Of a stretch of 64,000 nt of DNA, positions 24,234 through 36,451 are shown piece by piece; the stretch's first letter is position 1; each line of letters begins with the position of its first letter. Below the pieces are notes generated by a model, which was given only the letters and a program-made list of their open reading frames with translations, made no database searches and was not told where the DNA came from. Position numbers and translations under genes: made by a program. The DNA comes from Anoplolepis gracilipes (taxonomy: Eukaryota; Arthropoda; Insecta; Hymenoptera; Formicidae): NCBI RefSeq assembly GCF_047496725.1, contig NC_132977.1, positions 2,141,001-2,205,000 on the forward strand, written 5' to 3'.

Positions 24234-24296
24234 CGCATGTTAACCGCTGTCGACATTAGGCGATAAGGACGCGACACAAAGGATAAAACCGTTTTC

Positions 24297-24321
24297 GGGC
24301 GGGAGGGGGGGGGGAGGGGGA
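24297..24321 (+). other. G-run cluster, possible G-quadruplex
   Basis: G3, G3, G10 and G5 runs separated by single bases. Confidence 0.5.
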
Positions 24322-24430
24322 GATTTGATCGAATCTCGCGTTCGATTATCGATAATCCAATTTACCCTTGACGCGTCTCACGAGCTTGTATTGTAAATAC
24401 ACGTACGTGTCGAAACGTATTTTTCAATGA

Positions 24431-24625
24431 TCACGCCGGCCTCGCTCGACCAGATGCACCCCATCGGCGTGGAGTCGTCCAATTATTCGAAATGATACGT
24501 ATCGTCATGATCAAAGCACCAATGAGGAAGAAAAGGGACATTCCCCTGCTCGTCATCGTACTCTTGTAAATACTGCGAGCTCGGGGATGCAGTGCTGTCA
24601 CGTATAACTGATGCGTGCGCGGCAT
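24431..24625 (-). CDS. Weak small frame with one hydrophobic helix
   Basis: A 64-codon minus-strand frame starts with ATG and contains one membrane-helix-like stretch (SLFFLIGALIMTIRIISNNW). The ends are Arg-rich and there is no family I recognise. A chance frame is more likely than a gene. Confidence 0.1.
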   Translation of the reverse strand: MPRTHQLYVTALHPRARSIYKSTMTSRGMSLFFLIGALIMTIRIISNNWTTPRRWGASGRARPA

Positions 24626-24659
24626 ATCAATTTTTTACGATACATTCGACGTGATATTT

Positions 24660-26760
24660 TAACTTTACGTTGTCGTTTGAACGCTATCGAGTTTGAAAAC
24701 TCCATAAATTGAATAATTGGAGAGAATAACTGGATGTAGATCCGGATGAACAGAATTAATCAATTTTATACATTTACGTGTAATATTTCGTGTATATTTA
24801 TTAAAACATGGTGGGTGATTTCTAAATCAATTAAATTTATAAATATTTATTACATTTTTTAATTACGGTTCAATTAAAGCTAGAGTATTAGAAGAAATAT
24901 ATAAAATTGTACGCATGATGATTAATGCTAACATACGTTAATAATAAATATATGTTTTAGTGTCATAATAGATAAATTAAAATCTAAAATGCTTCAAATA
25001 GTTAATGAGATGTTTTTATAGGAAAATAGATATCTCTTTGATTATTTTCACGTCTGTTATGCAAAATTCGTAACTGACTCATCCATCATGAGACATATGC
25101 TACTGACGACGAGATATTATATTTAACGTAATTTAACGTAATTACATGTAATTTATACACATTTATTACGTAGTATATATTATAACATAATATACACATA
25201 ATTTCCATTTAATTGCGGATAATTACATCATATGCGACATTGCATTTAATATTATCGGACTGATTGTGAAAGGTGAACCGCGCGAGCAAATTGTCGCTCG
25301 TTGCAAACGGATAAACAACGAGAATTTCCCGAGTTACAAACCGATTTTTTTTTACAATTGGATTATACAATCGAGTTTTTACAATCGAGTTACAAATCAA
25401 TTTTTTTTTTTTTTTTTACAATCAGCGACTGACGCGTCATAATATCGTGATTCAACGAGGAACGCGCATCTGCTTTGTCACGGACGAGCGTGATCCGTGC
25501 TTTCGTTTTGTTTCCTCTTTTTCTTCCTTTTCTCTGCCGCTGATGATTCGCGCGCTATCTTTCTCTCCTCTTGTCTTTGCTCAGTGCATTGTCAGTTTAG
25601 CACACAAGACTCGTTCACATATGCCACGCATGAGGAACGCGGCGATATGACGCCGTTCGCTGTGCGTGACGTTTACGATCGGTGTCTTGAAAACGGCAGG
25701 TGTGTAGCCATGTACACATCGGCCGTAAAAATTCAGTTTGTAGTAGCAGAGGAGACGACTCTACACCTCTGTCGTGCATTTCTCTTCGTGCTTGCTTGTC
25801 GGCTTGTTCATGTTTGATGAAACAATAACATTTACGCTTAAATGCATGCGTCAAAATATCGGTCTGTATATCAACGCATAATTGTTGTTGGTAATGCCAG
25901 ACATGGTTCTTTATTTTGTTAAAATATTTAAAAAATTACCTAGAAAATTATATTTTTATATCGTGTTTCAAGAAATATTAAAATAAATTGTGCAAAAAGA
26001 GACTGAAAAACCACAAGAGTTTTCAAAAGGTACTTATTTTACTTTTATTTCAATTTAAAAATATATTAATCAAAGAATATAAAAATAATTAGATGTAAGA
26101 ATGTAAGAATTATATTTTAATGAAAAGATATAAGAGATTTCCTATTAATGTTGGATTATTGTTAATCAAGGTTGGCCAGAGAAGTCTAGCGAGTGGAAAA
26201 AACCATAGCAAATTTAAGTTTTTATTATTCCGGACTTTATCCAATAAGGAATAAACTGACAAAAATTATAAAAATAATTAACATATAACAAAATATATTT
26301 TGTATTAATTTTTAATTTAATATATAATAACAATAATAGAATTAAAAATTTTGGTAAATATAGATCTAGTTCGTGTTTCCCATTCAACATCTAACAAAAA
26401 AAACAATTTATTTACTATGTCGATTCCTAATCTACAATATTATGGATTTTATTTTAGATAAAGCTTTAAAAAAGTTTTCTATTTATTTTAATGTTTTTAA
26501 TAGAAAAGACCAGTTTTTTTCCGGAAAATGTAATTTTGCCAATCTCGTTGCTAATCGATCAAATTCTACAATATATTTGTATTATAGCAAGTATTACAAT
26601 TTAGAAAGAAAGAAGAAGAAAAAAAATTAGTTAAAATTTATCGATAAAAATTTGATTAAAAAACAAAATCATTTAAATATCTCTCAACATCTCACAAAAA
26701 AAAAAAAAAAAAAAAAAAAAGGAAAATATTTATTCTTGACATTGGAATGATGGGTCACAC
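24660..26760. other. AT-rich non-coding DNA with a short duplicated T-rich unit
   Basis: GTTACAAA followed by a T run and TACAAT occurs at 25333-25360 and again at 25389-25422. The patch 25440-25830 has two overlapping frames with no recognisable features. An A25 run lies at 26696-26720. Confidence 0.5.
26696..26720. repeat. A25 homopolymer
   Basis: Twenty-five consecutive A. Confidence 0.9.
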
Positions 26761-27303
26761 CCTTGTCGCACAGTATATTTTAAACGTGACAATAATACTC
26801 CCTCGTTCGATTGTTTCTTGTTATCTGCATTGAAGCCGTCTCGCGCGCGCACGGATTTCCATAAGAGCATAAGCATAGTGCGTGTGTATCGTCACCGAAC
26901 GAGAGGCCCAGTCTCGCCGAGTATCGTAGAATAATGCGGCGTTTCGCGTTCGTGCGTTGCGCTTGCGGCGTTATGCAAATCCGCGAAAATCAAATCGTCA
27001 CCTCGAGCGGATGCGACGCGTACGAAAAAAAAAAAAAAAAAAAAAAGCGCGAGTGGGAACGAACGAATGGTCTTCATCTGGCTAACGTGTCTGGGATGCA
27101 AGCAGCATAATAAATTCCGACGAGCGATGCCAGAGTATCTCGCCGGGGCACCTCGGTATAGATCGCTTTTGCCATTACGGGACATCATGGGGCCGCCGAC
27201 AAAAATAAACTCGCCTTGACAGAGACAGATCGCCTCGCTCATCCGCGAGTATATACTGTACGCGAGCGCGAATTTACTCGCGTCCCCTGCAATCGATAGA
27301 TCC

Positions 27304-27331
27304 GGGGGGAGGGGGGAGGGGGGAGGGGGGA
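27304..27331 (+). repeat. Perfect (GGGGGGA)4 heptamer repeat, G-quadruplex candidate
   Basis: Four exact heptamers give four G6 runs with single-A loops, an ideal quadruplex arrangement on the plus strand. Confidence 0.85.
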
Positions 27332-27461
27332 GAGAGACTTGGCCTTGCCGGAAACCCCAGCGGGTGGAATTGCGATTGTACGATATAAGGACACGAGAAT
27401 GCAACATTCCCGGTTCCTTTGATCTTCCGGTTACATTTCGCCGTGCGATGCGCGCGTCCGC

Positions 27462-27577
27462 TCGTCCATCGTCCGTCCGTTCGTCTGTCCGTCTGTCTGT
27501 CCGTCTGTCTGTCCGTCTGTCTGTCTGTCTCTCTGTCCTGCCCGTCCGTCCATTCGTCCGTCTGTCTGTCCGTTGTC
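27462..27577. repeat. (GTCC/GTCT)n tetranucleotide tract
   Basis: About 115 bp of GTCC, GTCT and TTCG units with minor interruptions. Confidence 0.85.
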
Positions 27578-28060
27578 TGCCGCAGACAGAGTGCATCGCC
27601 GTCTGGCCCCGGCCCCAGAAGGGTCTTTGACCGATTATCACTTGGTCTTTATGGTCTTTGAGGTTCTTTTAAACCACCTCGCCGCTTCTCTGCTCCGTGT
27701 CCGTCTGCCTCTCCCTCCATCCTGAGCGCCCTCTCCGCCCTCGCCGCCGTCGCCGTCGTTGGCGCCGACACGGCGAACACGGGGTCCGAAGGGAAGAAAA
27801 TCGGCGGGACGAGGAAAGGTGCGAACGAGCGACGAGGACGGCCGGTCATCTCGGGCGGGGGTAAACAACACCGTACATCGTACTCGCGAGTATACCTTTG
27901 TGCAATGCATAAACTTAATGCATCGCGGTCTCAGTGGGCGCTCATACGTGCTTTTCGGCTTGCGACAACGAGGGAGAATTAAATTACATTTATTGTTATA
28001 ACGAACGACGATTTGCCAGTTAGTTCCCTCTTCGGATGCGCGTATCAAACAGCGGGTAGA

Positions 28061-29450
28061 GTCTGAATGTGGAGAGAAAAAGATAGAAACACTATTGTCC
28101 TATATATATATACAAAGATGCAATAAGTGTAAAATTTAATAAAGATAATAATTAATACGTAAAGAATTTAAATTGATGAACGTGGAATTACTTTGAATTG
28201 AGAGAAATAAGACAGGCTAGAAAGGCTAGGAAGGAGAGGAAAAATTATAAGATTAAGATGTTGTGAAAGAGCCTGCAACATAATCGGCAAGACACATTTC
28301 TAACATTCTCTCGGCAGCCTCTCATTGACACGGCTTACATTCTACATACTTATTCGTAACACGCAAAAGCTCTTGTCTGTACATTTTTATTATTTTTTGT
28401 AAGAACATTCGACATTCCACTTACGCGACGTAATGGCCATGTCGAGCGTGAATAATATATACATATATGTATATTGCAGAGATAGTAGAAGAAAATTTGC
28501 GCGATATCACCATCGAGGCGTACTGCAGTTTTCTCTTTCTCTCTAGAAGAGTATACTTCAGGATTCCTACGTCGAACGTCACGAATTCATTAAGTAACGA
28601 ATTATTGAGGACGATTGCCTGGTTAAGCTCAACTCTGACGTCTTTTGTCGCTAAATAAAGGAACGAACCAGAGTGTCGTGACACCGATATTGTAATTTAC
28701 CGAGAAAACGAAAGAGGATATATGAACAAAAAAACGTACGAGTAAGAAGAGAAGAGGGGGATCGCGCTGTCGCGTAAATATGAAAATACATGAGCGCGTA
28801 TCATCACGCGGTATCTGTGTTCCACGATTAATCCCTATTCTCCCACCATCATCTTTTCTCCCATTAATTATTTTCACTGACCCGGAATACGTCAGTACGT
28901 CCGAGCGTATGTCAGCGCGGCGAGATATGTCTGTTCTTTCTTCTCGCTGTGCGAAACAGATAGACGATTGACAGATTGAATTCGATTAATGCCAGCCGAG
29001 ATATTCCGCTCTTCGAATCCTTTATTTTGGAAAAGTAGTATTTTAAAATTCTTGCTACAAATACATATGTCAATCAAGAAAATAAAAAGTTTGTTCTAAA
29101 CTCGCTTTTATTAAATCCTTTAATATATTTTCTATTTTTCTATTCTTTTCAATTTTCATCATTGAATCTTTCTTACCATTTTTTAGATACATGTATCAGT
29201 TTATCCCTTTATTTTATCTATTAAGGAACATGATAAAGAAAATGTATACTACCTTACTTAAATTAATTGAATTTTAACATTTAATTTACAACAGAATATA
29301 AAGTGCAAAATAATGACATAAAAGACATGTTTCTTTAGGATAAATATACAATAAATATTTATATATAAAATAGAGGAATATTAAATACAATAAAACATGT
29401 AATATTATCATTCTTCCAAAGAGAAATTAAATCGTCATTCTACAATGATC
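28061..29450. other. AT-rich non-coding DNA
   Basis: Short frames near 28421-28971 are weak and overlap on both strands. No supportable gene. Confidence 0.55.
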
Positions 29451-29627
29451 GACTGACGTAACCCGGACAATACAAGCGCCATCGAATTTAAAGACGGTGA
29501 GAGTATGGCAACCCCCGCGGAGAGGTGTCGCGAACTTAGCGCGAGATACCGGAATACGCGACGAAACACGTATGTACCATACTCCAACCGTGAGAGAAGA
29601 GAGCAGAATGCCGAGAACGAGGCGGTC

Positions 29628-29650
29628 GGGCGGGGTGGGGGGGAGGGGGG
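29628..29650 (+). other. G-run cluster, possible G-quadruplex
   Basis: G3, G4, G7 and G6 runs with one-base loops. Confidence 0.5.
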
Positions 29651-29973
29651 CGCGCGCGCGGTGCAGTGGCGGCGGCGGCGGCGATGCATACCCACCGGGA
29701 CGGAAAGGGGCGGAAAGCGACGAGCGTCGCCGAGATGAGACGAGACGAGACGACGAGGGCCGACGAGGGTCGCGCACCGCGGCGCTGAACGCAGTGCCAT
29801 CCGATAGGCAGCACCGCTTGCTCCGCGGATCTTCGGCTCGCTCCGACTCGAGCTCTCTCTCTGCGCTCGTTCAAGCTCCGCCACGCTCGCATCGTCTTCT
29901 CTCTCTTTCTCTCTTTTACTCTCTATTTTTTTTTTCTCTCACGCACTCTCTTTTTCCCTCCCCCTCCTTCCCC

Positions 29974-29978
<5 letters not shown>

Positions 29979-30016
<38 letters not shown>
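29979..30016. repeat. (CT)n microsatellite
   Basis: About 18 CT units in the CpG-rich region. Confidence 0.9.
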
Positions 30017-30020
<4 letters not shown>

Positions 30021-30475
30021 GCTGTGACAGCGTGTAGTGGCGTGGCCGCGGCAGCCGCGACGCGACAACGACGAAGGAAAAAGAGCCGTCGCGGGTGGAA
30101 AACGCGGGACGCGTGCAGCGAACGAGACGGCGTCAACTCGCGGTCTCGCGTGTATCCGGCGGCCGCGTGTGTCGCGCGTAGCGAACGTGTGTACGTTAAT
30201 ATACGTGTGTGAGCGCCCGGCGCGCCTGCTCGCTCGCTCGTTCGCTCCGCTCGCTCGTTGTATTGCGAGCGTGTACATCGTCGTTCCTCGTCGCGCGACC
30301 AAAGAGAGGAGGCTCCCCTTCCCCCCCGACCTGGATGCGCGGCAGTCTGTATGGTGCGTGTGTGCAGTCTATCTTCTTTCTTCCCCTGCTTGTGTACGTG
30401 TGTGTATATGTGTGTGTGTGTATATCTGCATCTATCTATTTATTTATCTGTGACCGCTGTCTGCTCGCTTCTCCG

Positions 30476-30477
<2 letters not shown>

Positions 30478-30514
<37 letters not shown>
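30478..30514. repeat. (AT)n microsatellite
   Basis: About 18 AT units inside otherwise GC/CT-rich DNA. Confidence 0.9.
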
Positions 30515-30516
<2 letters not shown>

Positions 30517-31210
30517 GCTTGTCTGTCTGTCTGCCTCTATCTCTCTGTTGCGCACGCTCCAATCTCTCTCTTTCTCCATCTCCTTCTAGCGTTCCGTCTG
30601 TCCTCTTTCGTTCGTACGTTGATCTCGCTTCTCGTACAGTTTGCATCTCGCGAGACGCCCGACGCAACGTGGCGTCGGGTTAAGTGTAGAACGTAGCTTT
30701 ACGAGACAACAGATTTTCGAGATATGCCGGGTCGCGCTGCTTTTCAGCGCATATGCAAAAGGTGCTTCATTCTCAGAACGTGACGGAGACGCAGCATGGC
30801 CGCCTAAGCACGAAGCGAATCGGAGTCCCTTGCCGGTGTCCACGCTACGCAGCGACGGCACGTTCGCCGTCTGCTTCTTACTCTCGCAGTGCATCTCTTT
30901 TTCTCTGTCACACTCTTCCCCATGTGTCTTTCTCTCTTTGTGTTTGCGCGTTTCTCTCTCCGCGTATATTCGCAGACTATACTTCTCTCTCTTCTCTCTC
31001 TTGCCCATCGCCTCTGTCTCTCTTCGCGCCGCCGCAAAGCTTTCGCTCTCGTGCTTCTCGTCTCGCTTCGTCTTGTTTTTATGTTGCATCTTCGTTACGC
31101 GAATACACTTTTCCTTTCGCTTTTGCTGTGTCTCTTTCTCTCTCTCTCCCTCTCTTTCCCTATTCTCTTTTCTTTTCTCTCCCTTCACGGCAGCTCTTCT
31201 ACCTTTCCTT

Positions 31211-31212
<2 letters not shown>

Positions 31213-31258
<46 letters not shown>
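31213..31258. repeat. (CT)n microsatellite
   Basis: About 23 CT units at the end of a longer pyrimidine-biased stretch (about 30,880-31,450). Confidence 0.9.
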
Positions 31259-31263
<5 letters not shown>

Positions 31264-32610
31264 GCATCTTCTCTGTCAGTAGTATAGCGTCTCTCTCTGT
31301 CTCTCTCTCTCTCTTGCTTCCTCTTCTCGTATTGCTCGCCGGAGCACAAATAAAGTCTCTCTTTCTCTCCTCGTTCCTCGAGAGAGGAGAGAGGGCTCTC
31401 GCTCTGTCTTCCTCTTAGCGGGTTTTTCTTCCCCTCTCTAGTTTCTACATTAGTCTCTCGTTCGTGTCCCCTGATCGTGTGTTTCATTCGAAAATAGAAT
31501 GTCAGCGCGCGTGCCACGCACGCATTTTTGTCATGAAAACAGCAAATTCCCGCGAGCGGGCGAGTTCGTCCGCACGCGCTTGATCGAGCGAACGACCCGG
31601 CTCGTATCCCTTACTTTAACTCTCCAAGATTATTAATGTTAAGTTTCTTTAAAGAGCTCACGCGCGTGCACTCACGCTGACCGGACATGCGTCTTTTCAC
31701 TCTTTCTATCTAAACCACGCATCACATTGCCGAGATGGTCGTATATTAATTTCTCATAGAAATCGCGAAAGTTTTCGCTATAATTTATGCGCATGATAAT
31801 ACGCTGATGATAATGCCAAAGGACACACGAACAGCACGACTCTTGATGAATTTTTATAAAATTACAAACCTTCTCAATATTTTTAGAATAATCTTGATAT
31901 TTATTTGGATATAGTTATTATTAAACTAAAATGATGATAGTGGAAATGCTTTTAATTCCTCAATCGTTTTAAAAATATGCTTATAACAGAAAATAAAATA
32001 AATCGCAAATCTCCTCTTTATAGCTAGCTTGACAATGAAATTTATTTTATATTGATGTAAATTAAATTACAAAAATTATATCTGAAAGAGATAATTGTTG
32101 TCATTGTTATTGAAATTTAAATTGCAAAATTCTCTAAAACAATGAAAAAATTTATTTAATATTATGTTATATATTATATGTTATATAAATTACATTCTTG
32201 GACATCCATTCATTGATTACTCTTAATCGTTAAAAGTACAGCCAGAAACATTAACAGTAGCGATATATAAATAGTTATTTAAAAATAATATGTGAAATTA
32301 TTCATCTCTTTCTACAAATTATTATATTTTTTACAAATGACATTAAAAATTGAAAATTTTTCTCTACGATCGACAAAATATTTTTGTAAAATCATCGCGA
32401 AAATCGTTGAGTGTTTAATCTGGTCGATACATCATGAGCTAAATAATCAAACAGTTAAACTGTCTTTATATCGCATACTTTATTCTAGATTAGAGTTACT
32501 TTAATTATTCACACCGCGATAAAATACGTCACGTAACACAAAGGTGAACGCCTGTCCTGCCGTCGAGGAGGAGCGCGTGGCAGACGCGCGACGATATTTT
32601 GGCGGGAGAG

Positions 32611-32666
32611 TCGTAAAAATAGTGCCTCCGTGGTTTCCTTCCTTTGGCTACGGGACTATAATTAGC
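32611..32666. repeat. Block related to 33629-33680 (TAAAAATAG plus CCTTCCTT)
   Basis: Both blocks contain TAAAAATAG, then a GGTTTC..CCTTCCTT core about 15 bases on, then a CGG/TATA/TTAGC ending. Identity is roughly 65-70% by eye over about 55 bases, and the copies lie about 1 kb apart in GC-richer islands. They could be a paired regulatory element or relics of one repeat. Confidence 0.4.
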
Positions 32667-35143
32667 AGGTATTCCGCGTTTTACGTACGGCGGACACATA
32701 GACGTATTCGCGTGCGCGCGCGTGATCTCGTGTTTGGGGGATAAGGAGATCAATCGACCGCGTGCCGCAACGCGTGAGCGTGTCGCCTCCGCGTGGAGAG
32801 GCATCGCCATTCCGATGCGTAATCGTTATCAACAATGTACACGAATCTCGCATTAGACCGGTATGCCAAGTAGAAACGGACCCGTCTCCTAGTCTTGAGG
32901 TCTCCTAGTCTCTACAATGTTGACGACCCTCCACCACGCGCAAGTTTGTTATTCGCGCGATACAGAATGTCCCGCATGGTCTTCTCACTATAATAAAATT
33001 TTCGGATGATTTGAGATGATCCTTTCTTCAAGATACATATCGAGGCATTTAATTATGACGATTAAAAATAGAGATTTTTTTTTAATCACATTAATAACAG
33101 TTTTGATATTAATTATGATATTAATGTTATTTAATGACGTATTAACAGTACTATTATAATACACTAGTATTAAATGATAGTATTAAAATTAAAGTAATAT
33201 TAATGATAATAATAAAGATTTGTGAGATTCTTTTATTGGCCCCTCAGAAAACAAAATACATTTTTCACGTCGCTGAATAAGATACTTGAGATGTTTATAT
33301 ACAAACATATATATATTAATATTAAAGTAACTTATACAAATTTAATTATATAGATTAAAGGAATGAAAATAATAAGCAAAAAGAATCTCTTCAATAACAA
33401 GTTTTACTCTCGTGAAAAAAATGTTTTTGAATAATAAAATTATTGTCAGACGTTTAATTTTTAATTCCAGTAATCGTTTTGATCTAATCTTTATGGTCAC
33501 ACGCGTGTCGCAGCAATGATGACGATAATCGCGACGACATCAATGATGACGACTATACGACTCGGTTGACGGCGTCGTCGTCGTCGAGACACAGCCGATC
33601 GGGCACAACAATGTTCACGCGGCGCGTGCTCATAAAAATAGCATTTTCGCGGTTTCTCCTTCCTTACGGTTATACTTAGCCCCGGGCACCGGTGTCCCTC
33701 GGCGTAATAAACAAATTTCAGGAGGGTCGACCCTCGTGTAACGAGAAGCGCCGCCCGTATATTCCTCACTCGCTCGCCCATCTATTTTTTTCAACGCGTG
33801 TCTTAAATATTTTTAGAGGTATACACCGTGTGTGTAAAATTTTTTTTCGCCATGTCCGTTTAAGAAAATATTCAACAAATAATTATGTCGTAACACACAC
33901 TAGGCACAAGGTCTCAGATTTATCATTTTTTTCCTTTTTAATATGTAAAAGTTGAATTAAAAAGGAATTTGAGAAAAAATCAATTTCTTTCATTACGTGA
34001 ATAAGATTTAAAATAAAAAATGTATTTTTGTGAAGTTACGAGGTAATCTAGAAGCAAATGAATTAAAATTTTTTTAAAATTAAGATTTTAAATTTGAGAT
34101 TAAGACGAGACGTGATTGATTATTTTCTTAACTAGTTTCAAGCGCGAGAGAGGCTTACTTTAATAATTATTTGAAGCTTAACAGCGCTCTATAGCCTCGA
34201 TCTCCTCTACTCTCATTTCCCTTTATATTTCCTCCGTTACACTTTTAGATCAGTCACTCCCATCTAGACGTCCGTATTTCTGTGTTTCTTCGCTCTATGC
34301 AGATGGCTTGCCGTGTCACCTTTATTATGTTCGGGGATCAGTTTTATTTAAGCTATTTTGCTATTAGCGAGAAGAAATGATGCATAAACGTTTGAAATAT
34401 AGAGTACGCGAAAGCGCGGTCGATTCTTTTCGCGTTACAGCGCACAGTTCCAGAATCAGCGTGCTGATTAATGAATGGAATATCGAAAATGTGTAACCCA
34501 TTTGTCGAGAACCAATTAGAATCGGACTCGCTATATTCAGATAATATATAACGATATTTTTCAACATACATAATAATATTGTTAGGAGACACATTTAAAG
34601 GATCAAAAACAAAGTGTTGCTATAGTATATATTTATGTATAAAACTGTTTTATTGTTTTTTAATTTAGTATCTACGTATATATTTAAGCTTATTACGCGA
34701 ACACAGTCTGTAGATATGATATTTGTCCACTATTTACATATTAATATAGTTTTCCATATGAAAGTTTTTTTTACACTTATTCATCGTGTGTTTTAATCAA
34801 ATTTGAAATTGATTAATTTTTTTATTGCTGCCCTTTTTTTATAACACTTCTATAGGCTTTTGTTTAATGTTTTCTTTTTTGACCAAGACATTGTTCGCGT
34901 ACATTCCGTAGATTCTAAATATATCATCCACGGACACTTCTATGTAAGCATAGATGTATTATTAGGCGTAAAATATATCAAGTTTTTTTTCGAATACTTG
35001 AGATTATGCGTATTATAATATAATATAAAGTTTATAATCTTGTTTTCGATAACATATAACGTTTTTTTTTTTAAATTTTTCTCACGCAATTCCCTAATGA
35101 GTTTTATGTGTTTTGATATATTCACACTGAAACATATATGAAA

Positions 35144-35145
<2 letters not shown>

Positions 35146-35187
<42 letters not shown>
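35146..35187. repeat. (AT)n microsatellite
   Basis: About 18 AT units followed by a GTATATA end. Confidence 0.9.
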
Positions 35188-35898
35188 CTCACATTCATAC
35201 TTGTGCTCGTTATTGGACTATTTAACTCTTCTACTCCCGACGGGATAATTGCGTCCTGTGAATAATTGGCGCCAAATGGTACATGAGCTTGATCACATCT
35301 CGTGTTAACTAATTGACTGTTAGATATACTGAAATTTTCGTAAACTTGTTGTAAATTTTTATCTTCATTTTGTGCAGCGTTTATCACATTAATTATGTGT
35401 CTCAAGTATAAATTTTATCAAAATCTATTTGTAATAAAAAAAAAGAAATGTAATTTTATCAATCAATTTTGCTTGAAATTAAATTCTCATTACTGCATTT
35501 TTAGAAAAATACAATAATTATATAAAATAGAAAATATGAAAAATTTTATCTAAATACAAGCAAAATATCACTTTTGCTTAGAAGAAAAAACTTTCGATTG
35601 ACACATTATTGTGACAAAAATTTTAATAAAAATATATATTAAAGCTTATTAATTACAAGAAAATAAATTGGGAAAGTAAAATATAAAAATTGAATATAAA
35701 CATTAAATTAACATTCTTATGTTAATTTTTTACATTATTTTGAATTAAAATATAATTAAATAATGATAACATTTTAATATGTAGACCGAGAAACTATCGC
35801 AATGGAAAAAATGTTTAGATCTCTAGGCGAAAATGCAATATTCATCGGACAAGAGAAAAGTTTCTCAATTGAATGGTGGGATTCTTCGATTGTTTCAG

Positions 35899-36285
35899 AT
35901 TGCACTGTAGTCTTGTGAACGCTATCTGGACGTCGAACTAGATAACGAGAACGAAGGAACGGAGGAGGAAGCGGAAACGCGAGCGGAGAATGCCGCGCAA
36001 CGGGCAACGTCGATGCGCCGAGCATCGCCGGGACGCGGGTCGCGGCACCGGCTGTGTTTCGCGGGGCGCGCGATGATGGCGGAATGCGCGCGGACAGAGC
36101 GTACAGTATTGTCCGGCCCGTCGATCGAGCACATGGTGGAGTCGGCCGCCTATCACGGCGACATCAAGCGCAAAAGGGGCAGCAGCACGTGGCTGGTACG
36201 CGCGACGTAATAATAGATGCCAAAACGGTCCTACGCCGGCACGAGCCGAGGTGGACCAATCGTCGAATGCGGACAAGTGCTCGAG
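35899..36285 (+). other. Putative 5' exon of the membrane-protein gene (5'UTR and possible start)
   Basis: A good acceptor (CGATTGTTTCAG, AG at 35897-35898) begins a GC-rich stretch. Two ways of supplying the missing start codon to the next exon are phase-compatible. One uses ATG 36217 and donor GAG|GTAAAC at 36286, giving 23 codons in phase 0. The other uses ATG 36074 or an upstream in-frame ATG and donor CTG|GTACGC at 36196, also phase 0, with a peptide ending GDIKRKRGSSTWL. Both donors are only moderate. If the first model is right, the frame from about 36074 to 36210 would be an upstream ORF. The exact exon end is therefore unresolved, and a more distant first coding exon remains possible. 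Confidence 0.35.
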
Positions 36286-36415
36286 GTAAACCGCTGGACC
36301 GCGTGTTTGTATATAGATCGCGAGAAAGAGAAGGAGGAAGAGAAAGAAAGAGAAAAGGAACGGAACGCCGACAAGCAGACTGAACGGTCGCCTCGCGGAT
36401 TTTTATCGCACGGCA

Positions 36416-36451
36416 GGGGGTAGCGGGTGCCACCACGGGGGCGGGGGTGGG
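36416..36451 (+). other. G-run cluster at the acceptor of the signal-peptide exon
   Basis: G5, G3, G5, G5 and G3 runs lie within 36 bases that begin at the acceptor AG and run into the codons just before the hydrophobic core. Confidence 0.5.

Larger units (their letters stand above)
26761..28060. other. GC-rich patch with G6A and GTCY repeats
   Basis: The 249-codon minus-strand frame 26892-27641 includes an A22 run read as poly-Phe and a GTCC/GTCT tract read as Arg/Thr/Asp repeats, so its length is largely due to simple sequence. The plus-strand shadows are equally long. No gene is supported. Confidence 0.45.
29451..31620 (+). promoter_or_regulatory. Broad CpG-rich, pyrimidine-rich region; possible promoter or 5' untranslated exon
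   Basis: This is the largest continuous GC/CpG-rich stretch upstream of the plus-strand gene that begins near 36 kb. It contains G-quadruplex-like runs (29628-29650), GACGA repeats (29731-29760), CT tracts (29979-30016 and 31213-31258, GAGA-type sites on the minus strand), an AT tract (30478-30514) and about 600 bp of pyrimidine-biased plus strand. A donor-like GTGAGC lies at 30207. Open frames on both strands are low-complexity Ser/Leu- or Arg/Glu-rich. Promoter function is an inference from composition and position. Confidence 0.3.
31621..35898. other. AT-rich non-coding DNA with two related short blocks
   Basis: Mostly AT-rich. GC-richer islands at 32,510-32,990 and 33,490-33,780 share a related block (see separate entry). 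An AT microsatellite lies at 35146-35187. The last bases form a good splice acceptor before 35899. Confidence 0.55.

Noticed and set aside
26892..27641. 249-codon minus-strand frame
   Set aside because: Contains a poly-Phe from an A22 run and Arg/Thr/Asp repeats from the GTCY tract; the plus-strand shadow is similar.
30586..31418. Frames of 200-221 codons on both strands in the pyrimidine-rich region
   Set aside because: Lys/Glu/Arg-rich on one strand and Ser/Leu-rich on the other, as expected from simple sequence.
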